A stretch of 64,000 bases of DNA from Symbiodinium natans (taxonomy: Eukaryota; Sar; Dinophyceae; Suessiales; Symbiodiniaceae): NCBI GenBank assembly GCA_905221605.1, contig CAJNDS010002345.1:364694-428693 (forward strand). Reading direction: 5' to 3'. The notes beneath the pieces are model-generated. The model saw only the letters and a list, made by a program, of their open reading frames with translations, searched no databases and was not told the origin of the DNA. Made by a program: the position numbers and the translations under genes. This document shows positions 48,565 through 58,200 of the stretch, in pieces (positions within the stretch are counted from its first letter, which is position 1; each line of letters begins with the position of its first letter).

Positions 48565-51500
48565 CGCGGCTTGGGGCGCCCGCGTGTCGGGAAGATCCGA
48601 GCTGGAACTATCTTCCTCGACACCTTCAGGCTCTTGGGCTGCCTCTTCCTCGAGCGAGTCTTCGGCCTCGAGGACATTGGGGCCAGGGACGTTGCGCCTA
48701 GGGTACACCTTGGGCTTCGCTGGAACGATCGAAGTCTTAGGAGTTTGTGAAGCGCCCCCTTTGACCTTAGGCGCGGCCTTAGGAGGGGTAACAGGTTGGG
48801 CGGCCCCCGCGGCCATGACACGACCCGCAGGGGCCAGCACAACCGTCGAGGAGCTCGCCGCGCCACTGCTGGCCGCAGCAGCTTGGGACGCTTGGACCGT
48901 GCCCAGCTTCGGTCCTCGCCCCAACGGCGGGTGGGGGCCCGCACTGGTGTCGCCTAAGCTCCTTAGGTCGACATGCTGGATCAACCGATCCACTTCCAAC
49001 TCAGCTATCAAGACTGAGTAGACAGGCGAGCCTTTGGGGAGTGCCCAGATGCGGGAAATGCCGGTGGCTCTAATCTGGCCAGTAAGGGCCACCCCATCTG
49101 CTCCAGCATAGATGGGCACTCCGGCGTCCCGCAGGACCGCCAGCCGGACCTCGACTATGCAAGTCGATCCGCGGCGGAACCCGCGCCTTCTGTCCTCCCA
49201 CTGCGTGGGGCAGTGACCTAGGACGTAGTGCACCCCGAGGCGGCCTCCCGGCCCGCCGCCGGGGACCAAGCCATTCTGGATCATGCTTGGCACGACATGC
49301 AAGTCCGTGCCGTGCCACATGGCCGGGCCATACCGATATATGAGATCGTTGATGGCCGTCTCACTTAGGCCCTCCATCATGAACCCCATCGGATGGCCAC
49401 AATCGGCCGAGTGGCCTTGAAAGGCACGCAGGAAACCAGCGTGCGAGGTATCCAACCTCGGTTTCCGCTGGTTGGCGTCGTGCGCAACCGCCTGGTTGTA
49501 CTGGTTGATGGTGATGCCGAGTTGTTCGATCAACTCATCAACCGGGTAGAGGCCGCCCGGACCGAACCGGCCTCTACAACCACCTTCGCCGTGCCGCATG
49601 CATCGGACTAGCATGCGCTGCACGTCGTCGATCGAGGGCGAGCCCTTTCGGCCCTTAAGGCCTGGGCTCTTGCTCTTGCCCCTGCCCTTCGATCCTCCTC
49701 CACCCATCGCGGCACTGAGGCCCGCGGCTTTGCTGGACCTCCGACGGGCGAGGAAAACCTGACGCGCCCTCGAGCGGCCAGGACACGGCCCGCTGCAAGG
49801 GGCCGGTGTGCAGTAGTGGTAGGCAGCCGCTCCCGCGCGGCCAGGGCACGGCCCGCAGCGGGGCCTTGTGGTTGACCACGAAGGTCCGGGCGACCGATTG
49901 GTCGCTCCCGCGCGGTCTGGTCGCGACCCGCAGCGGGGCGCAGTGCACAGGCACGAACGCGGGGAGGGACTACCTACCCTAGGCTCTACAACACACTTGA
50001 ACCGCTGCGGCGGGGGTTTGGGGAGTTTCCTTAAGGTCTGGGCTCTAAGGCTTCTACGGCTTCTGCTTCGACCTTGGACCGAACCTCTAGGCCTGCTTGC
50101 AAAACACTGGCTGCGAGACAGACGAACGAAGCTGCACGCGACGAACGACGAAAAATCCTTCTGCCCGCAGACCGGCGACCTGGGAAACGGCCCGCCCCAA
50201 AAACACCCGCCCTGAACACAGAAACACCCGAACAGCCCCAACATCCTGAGCATCAGAACGCGCGTGGGGTGATTCTGGTCTGAGCGCACCGCGTCATGGT
50301 TCGCGCGCTTGGTGTTGTGCGCACCGCGAACGCCTAAGGCTTCAAGAGCAGACGACGCGCTCTGCGGAGCCGCGACTGCCCCCTTGGCGCACGCTTCGCG
50401 CACCGCCCCCTCGGCTTGGGCATCAGTGAAAAACTGCCCATCAATGACCCTACCCGTCCTAACAGTAAGATCATCCACGTAGGCTATCCACTCCTTAGTA
50501 TACTTAAGGCGCCTACCTCTGCCGGGGGCATAGGCCCTATCAACCACAAAGTTGAAATCATCTGGGCCGTTAATCGGGCCAAAGGTGAGGCCGACAGGGA
50601 GATATTTCCCTGATCTTGCCACAATGGCCAACACCTCGCGAGCACGCTTGGTGTTCCTAATTTGATTAAACCCACTAACCGCATCCACGAAGGTATACCA
50701 AACCGAACCTACTGCGGCGGCGAGCACATCGCTACCCCGCCGACAATAGTACGTGGAGCGCTTAATTCGGGCATTCACACGGCGGTAGTCAACCACCAAG
50801 CGTCGCTTCCTATGCCGCTTGTAGCTGGGCATTTCCTTGGTCGGAAACGGCGCAGATCCCCAAGCCGAGCTGCCGCGGATCAACTGACCCCGCTTGCATT
50901 CTTCTTCAAGCTTGTCGTCGACCCATTGCGCGGACTCGCCCCTCAGACTGTGAGGCTGGGACGAGACCGGCGGCCCGGTGGGGATGCAGTCATGGGCGAA
51001 CTTCCTGACCGTGGTCCTGGTGGTGTCCTCCACCCAGAACCCAGCGGCCTTTCGCCGTATGACCTCCCTGACGGCTGCGATGTCAGCATCGGTCAGCCCT
51101 GGTCTGGTTGGTCCAGGCTCGATCTTCAAACCCGACCATACGAGGTCTCTATAGGCCTCGGTGCGCCTAGGATCCTCCGCGACCTTCTCGCCCGCAAGAG
51201 CATAGACCTCAAGGTCAGCCCGGACGGAATCCCAGTCCTTGGCGTCCGCCTTGGTTCGCCAAAACGCTTCCTTCTCAGCGGCATACTTATCCACCTCCTT
51301 ATCCAGCTCCGCACGCTCTGCTGGCGTGAGGTCCTCGCCCGAGCGCACGTCCGGGAGGGGAACGACTGGAGAGGGCTGTGGCGCAGCCGCGGCGCTATCA
51401 GCACCCGCAGTGGCTGGAAAGCTTTCAACTGCAGCGGTGCACAGCTCTTCTGCGCCCCTCAGACCAAGGTCCTGGAGCGATGCGCAGAAAGCCGCCCCTA

Positions 51501-54500
51501 TGAGGTTGTAGTCGGCTTGCGCGCGCCCAACGTGCTTGTGCTGCACTGCGCCTAACGCATCCGGCCTACTACACCTCAAACCTACCGATTCTAAGCTGAA
51601 ATCGGCGAGCCACAGGGCCCCGCTCTCAACGAGGTTGCCGCGGCCACTGGCCCGCGCGAACTGGCATATGTCAGCCCGCACGAACGCCCAAGGCCAGCGT
51701 GGCTCTGCGAGCGTCCCAAACAAGGCGCCCCACTCCTCTAGCCGCCAGGGTTCCCACTCGCCTTTTTGTGCCTGCAAATGCAGCGCGACGTGGGCGCCCG
51801 CGCGCGTGCGTTCCTGCGCACACCGGACGACTAGCTGAAGGAAAGCTCGGGGCACGTTCTTGCCCTCAAGCCCAATCACGAGCACCTTCGGCTCTGTGCG
51901 CAAGACAGCGCCGCTAATTGCCTCTAAGTGCCCTTCTGCAGCCAGGTTCCAGGTGATCCCGTAGGCCTGCTTGCCTTGCACAAAAGCCGGAACCACCCTG
52001 TACCCGTGCCTCCTAGCCGCGTCGGAAACGACCGCGTCACCCCAAGCAACCTCTAAGACATCGGCAACCCCACCAAGGAAATACTGCCGGAACCAACTTT
52101 CGACAGCACCCGACTCTGGGGAAGCCCTAGGCTGCAACACGCGGGGTTCCGCGACCAAGAGGTCCGCGAGGGCCTCTTGGATCGAGAGCACACTCGTGCT
52201 GGCGCGAGACGCCCTCTCGAGCGTCCTGTCCTGCAACGAGTACGCTCCCTTATCCAACTTTCTGGCCGAGGCTGCAGCAAGCACGCCGTCGCGGTTTAGG
52301 TCGATCTTAGAAATGATCTCCCTAACGGAAACCGCTTCGTGGGCCGGACGAGTCCCCTCTGAAAGCGTGAGCGCACCGTCCTCGGCGATGTATGCAAGCC
52401 GCCATTTGACGCGAACCCCGCTGGCGTCGGGGAGATAGCGGTGCACGCCGACCTGCGCACGGGCAGCATCTACCTGCGTAACCCGCCCTAACCTGCACAC
52501 CTTAGGGCCTCCACCTACACCCCGATAGGCAATGCGGTCGCCAAGGCGGAGGACGAAGTCCCTCCCGCGCCTGGTCAGCGTGAACTCCACTTGCTTGGCG
52601 TCGCCTTGAACCTGTTGCCCTAAGCTGGGGCGAGACGAGCCGTCCCCGCCGGTTCCATCGTCCTCAAAGACGACCGGCTCGCGGGATTCCGCGCCATCTG
52701 CATCCGCAGGAACAAGAATGCAGTCTTCTGCGTGCGCCTCCATCGGGCCGCGCCGGGCGGAAGAAGTACCCCCCGACTCCATCGACACGGGCTCCAAGGT
52801 GAGCCTGTGGCCCTTGACTTCCAAAACGCGCCAGGGGCCGGTCAGACCCGGTTTCCAAGGCACACGCCCCGCCCCCTCTGAACGGGCCCTCGGAGCATTC
52901 CAGACCACTCGGTCTCCTGGCTTAAGGTCCACAGTGCGCCTATGGCGATTTGCAAGTTTCGCCCGCGCTTCTGAAGACCGCGTCCAGTGCTCTCGGACCG
53001 CAGCAGCTAGTTCCGAGAACTGCTTAAACTGGCTCCGAGCCCAATCAGAGATGGGTTCGAACTGCAAGGCGTCTCGCAGGACGTCCTTTTCAAGTGGTAG
53101 AGCGAGCGACCAGCTCCGCTCTAGGTCCCTCGGGGTATACCCGTGGGGTCCCGGAGTGTTATCTATGACGTACTCCGCCACCACGAGCCAATCCGACCAA
53201 GCTTCGGAAAGGGAGGCGCCGACTTGCCTGACGACCGCCCCCAGCACCTTTTGAACTTCTTGGTGGACTCGCTCGTTTGCGCCCAACTCACAAGGCCTCA
53301 AGGGCGCGCTGAACCGCCACTCGGTCCCAAGCATAGCGCTGAGTTCTGCCATGAGCGCATTCTTGAACTCTGGCCCTCTATCCGACCTGATGAGGCTCGG
53401 GATCGTCCTGCTGCGAAGCACACAGCGCACGAACGCCCTCCTGACTTCAGCATGAGTCAGAGACCTCATGGGCTCAAGGAGGACAGCATGACTGAGGCAA
53501 TCGAAGTACGTAAGCGAGTACCTATGCCCCTCCCTGTCCTCTCGGTTCGGACCTTCACAGTCCACGCTGACTTCCTGCCAGCATGTCTCGGCGCCACATT
53601 TGACCGCACGAGCTTCAACCTTCGTCGGTCGAGAGCGGCCTTTAATGCAAGCGAGACATTTGGCGACCCAGGTCCGCACATCTTTCTCTAAGTCGGGCCA
53701 CCAGACTGCCCTCTCTAGCAGCTTAACCGTAACCTCAGCAGACCTATGGGCCCCAAGGACTCCACAGTGAACCGAATTGTAGCAAGCGCGGCGCCAGGTC
53801 ACCCCATTCGCGCCCGCAGCCCCGTTGGGAACCACTGGGACAACGACGGTTTGACCCGTCCTGAGGGTCACCTCGCGCTCGAGCAACCCGTCTCCGGATA
53901 TCACCATTGGCGGCTCTGGCTTGCGAATCGAGCCCGCCAATGAGGGATCGCGGCGCTGACCCTCGTACCACGCCGTACGAAGGGATCCCGTGACTCGGAA
54001 CTCCGAAATGTTCGCCGCGTCCCTTGCCTCGACCGCAAGCTGTTCACGACGATTTTCGTCCTCCCCCGCGATCAGGCTCAAAGACGGAACACCGCCCTTA
54101 AACTCGACCTTGACCTTGGTTGAGGAATGGTCCCAAATGCACAGGATGGGGCTATGGCTAACGAGCTCTAGAACCACTGCAGGGCCCTTGTGCTCTTCAC
54201 CCATAAACGCCAAAACTCTACCCTTCAGCTTGCGCTCATTGGCATTCTTCCCGCGACTGATAGCGCCCGCGGTCCAATGCCCTTCTACGCCCCCGTTGGA
54301 CGAAGAGAATTGAGCAAGGACCCTTGACGCCTGCAGGGTAGAACTGCGGGGATCCGAAGCTGCTTCTCCGGTTGCCCGCCAGCCAATGACCTGAGTAACC
54401 CTACCCACCAGGGCTATCAGCTTGCCGAAGGAGGGGTCTAAGGCAACCTCTTTACCATTAGACCTCCAAAGCACTTCACACTGCTCATTCACGACATGTC

Positions 54501-55215
54501 TGTGGCCGTGCCAGTTCACCACTGACGACCAATGCATGACGATGTCGCCCTGAACCACGTTCAGGGGCGAGCAGTTGTGCCCCGCCACCACAGCACCATC
54601 TTCTCTAACCACCCATGTGGTCCAGTAAGGCTTCACATCGCCCCACTTGGAAAGATCCTTGTGCTGGGAGCCGAGGCTGAGCTTCATGGAATGGCTCTTC
54701 TTCCACATCTTCCCACTCAACATGCCGTATGCAGTGGGAACTGGAGCATCTTTGGGCGTAGTCCTAAACCCTACCGCCCATTGCTGGATGGTTGAGGACC
54801 TAACCCTAACCAAACCTCCTGTCCTATCCAAAGTTGCAAGGACGGAGTTGACCTCTAGGCCCACCTCATGGGCCTCAAGGTCGCCCTCAAGCGGAGGTTC
54901 GGGCTCCTCCCGCTCGGCTATCTCTACCGAGGTATCGACTGCTTCTTTCTCGATGCAGGCGGGGCAGCGAGAAAACAGGTAGGTCCGCTTGCCGCAGATG
55001 CACAGACCCTCATGGTCCCAGAGGGGTCGTGACGGTTCGTCCAGCATCCCTCTAATGCTGGCATCATCGATGGAACGAACCGCGTCCAGCCTCAAGGACC
55101 GCAGAACCTCCGCCCCCAATGCCTGCTTCCCTACGATCCCAAAACCTCGCAGGGGCCTTGCTGCGTGCGCCAAAGGCGTGGCCGCACCGCCCAGATAGCC
55201 TTGATGCCTGCCCAA
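48565..55215 (-). CDS. ORF2 (right contig copy), 3' truncated by gap
   Basis: 2217 codons equal residues 1-2217 of the 32782-43038 frame: Cys ribbon, integrase, methyltransferase-reminiscent segment, RT N-half (50416-50904), linker and Tpt1-like domain (49036-49623). It ends at the gap inside the acidic linker after the Tpt1-like domain. The C2H2, RanBP2, SWIM and PLD-like parts are therefore not seen in this copy. Differences from the other copy are scattered single bases and the frame is intact. As in the other copy, the frame begins without an ATG. Confidence 0.85.
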
Positions 55216-58200
55216 GCTTCTCCTACAGCCCTGGCTTCCTTGCGCTGCAGGTTCCTTGCTTGGAGCGTGAGCTCAACAACCAAAGGCCACCTAAGGACGG
55301 CTGTGACAAGCCCGCCTTGCCCTAGTCCTTCGAGGAACTGCGGACGAAACCCCGAAGCTTCCCTAAGAACCTTGGCACACGAAGTAAGCAAGTCGACCCT
55401 GATCCGCTTGATCTTCTTGGTCCCTGCGAGCCTGCCGGCCCCGCAATCAAAATGCGAGGCAAGCCCGTCGGTATCCTCAAACGGACCCCAACAACCCCTG
55501 ACGGCCACAGAAACTCCAGGGAGGCTCGCTTGAAAGACGCGCCTGATTTCAGTCAGCTCTGCGTCCTGCTCTTTCCAACGTGCGTAGTCAAAGACAACCA
55601 TGACGCGCACCGGAAGGGCTGCGACGACGCACATCGGCACAGCCGCGGCCTGGACACGGCCCGCAGGCTCTGGGACGGCGTCGTTGCCGACCGCCCAGGG
55701 CACGGGTCCGTCACCCTCAGTACCCTCTCCGAGGTACTGGTCCAGGTCGAAACCTCGGAGTTGGCCCGAAAGGCCCTCGAGATCTTTCGTCCTCGCCGCA
55801 AGGAGCGCATCCCGATCCTTGGGATTGCGGCTAAAACTGTCACCCAGCGTCGCTGAGCGACCGCTAAGGCTCCTTATTTCGGACCCATCCATAAGGATTT
55901 CCGCAACCCACCGGACGAGTTTCGGATCCATTCCGATGTCCGACGTTTGCGCTCGGGTAAGGTTGGCATGATCTGTCCAACACAGAGTCCGAATAGAGCC
56001 AAACATGCGGCGTGTCGCCCGCTTTACCTCGAGCTGGGCAAACGCCTCCTGTATCAAGGGCGGCCAGTTCTGCTGCGCGGGGGTCAAGCTCTTTGAGTGC
56101 GTCATAAGCACTTTGAGCTGACTCAAGTCACGCGTCATCTGCACGACGCTGCCCCCTACCGCGATGCCCGACGCATCCGCGATCTGCTCAAGGGGACACG
56201 ACCCATCCGCAGCAGAGGCCTCATCGAAGGTAGCCAAATTGATGCGGTTCTGCATCATGCGCTTAATCGCTTTAAAGGCTTTGCAACCCTCGGTGGCGGC
56301 TGAGCCCAGCCCGCCTTCAGGAAAGACGGCGCCTGGCTTCTGCCACTGCCCTAAAATCTTGGCTGCGTGCCCATACTCAACAGGCAGGTAGCCGCGCAAC
56401 CAATTTGCGCAACCCAAAAATTGCTGAATGTGAAGCTTCTCCCAGAGCGGGGGAAAGTCAATCACCGCCTGACAACGCTCTTCGTCAGGCGAACTCCCGT
56501 CCCGCCCAATGTTGTGTCCTAGGAGTTTACCTTTGGAGACACAAACTTCGGCTTTGCTAATCCCAAAAGAGAACCCAAACAAGAATGACTTGTCTAGGAA
56601 ACCCTCTAAGGAAACGAGGTGGTCGAGGAGGTGCGGGCACGCCTTAGGGTGCCGGGCGCGCATATCTGCCGCGAGCTGCTCATAATAATAGTCCGTCGGA
56701 GGCTCTTCTATCATCTTGTCGATATCCCAGCTCTCCACGATATGATAGCTCGGGCAGCGCGCCGTATCGACCGCGTCTGCTGGGCGCACAGCGTCACTTG
56801 CGCCTCTTCCAGCCGTGGCCGATCCCTCACGCCAGCCAGCCCAGCGTGGCCCCTTGCGCGTCCTAAAGACCGCGAGGCGTTCGGTGACGGGAACCTCATC
56901 GCTGCACGCAACGCTTTCCGCCACACGCAAATCCCTCGTGTCCCAAAGACGCCACGCCTCACCTGCGCGCTGAAGCAAGCACGTTTCGTAAGGCGCCTTC
57001 TCGACCGCCACGGTCCCAAGGTCCTTCTGCGCAGGGCGCCTACCCCACACAGACGCGTAACCACCTGGCGCCTCCCACCAGCTGTCGACGCTTGGAAGGT
57101 GGTCCAAGCAAGTAAGCACTCCAGGCTCCTCAACAGGGCGCCCAACCGGGCCGCTCCCGCTCCACACCGAAGCGAGAACAGTCACCGCAGCAAGGACCGA
57201 TAACACACCGATCCTGGCGCCGGTACGCAGCCGCCCAAAGGACCGCGCGCACGAGGAACAACCTTGGAAGCTTCTTGCCGCGGCCCTGGACGCGGACCCG
57301 CAAGCAAAGCACGGGTCATGGTCAACCGAAGCAACGGCGACCCCACAATCCGCACATGCTTGCGGAGACGGCTCCGACTCGAACACCGTCTCAATCGCGC
57401 CACAACCACAGGCCGCAGTGCTGACGAGGCCGGAACGCACTTCCGCAACAACCTCGCCCGGCTGGAGAGAGTGGTCACACTCTTGGGCTGCAAGCAAAAC
57501 AAACCCTTTACCCTCTCCTGTGGGCCAGAGACCTGGCACAGCCTCGACCCCACACTCAACCGGAAGCACAACCTCGGACAGGGATCCCTCCGCGGAGACT
57601 CCTGACTCCCGCGCGACCGGCACCAGCACCCCATCGCCTGGCGAGAGCTCGAGCGGCTCTTCCCCGTCATAGCGGAGGAGCTCCCGACTTCCGCCCCCAG
57701 GCTCGGTGCATGACGCGTCGTCCAGGCTAGACAACCGCGCCTCAAAGGCATAGGCCCTGTCCTTCCGAGTCCTACTGTGATCCTCACATCTGGGCATCCT
57801 GATTCCCAGCGTGTCGAGGACATGAAAGTCGGGACCCGGCCTGAATCCCAAGCCCATCCTTCCGGCGCAGTCCAGCGCTCTGCCGCCAAGGATGAGTCCG
57901 TGCCAATCGGACGTCCCTCTGGCAGCGATTTTGCATCGCACGAAAATCTCTGTGTTGGGGCGACAGTCGTCCGCCGTTTTGCCTTCCAGCAGCGTGACGC
58001 GCAGGACTGCTGCCCCTTTCAGAGGAACCGGGGCTCCCGAAGCTATGCCATGCACATATTCGGGGTGGACCCACTTCTCAAGTCTCACGACCGGGAAGCC
58101 AGGATCCTCAGTGCCGATCCCCAGCTCTGCAGCCCGGTTCATCATGCCCACCACGAGTTCCTCGGTCACGTGGTTTGCGCCGGCGCATCCGTCGAGCATG

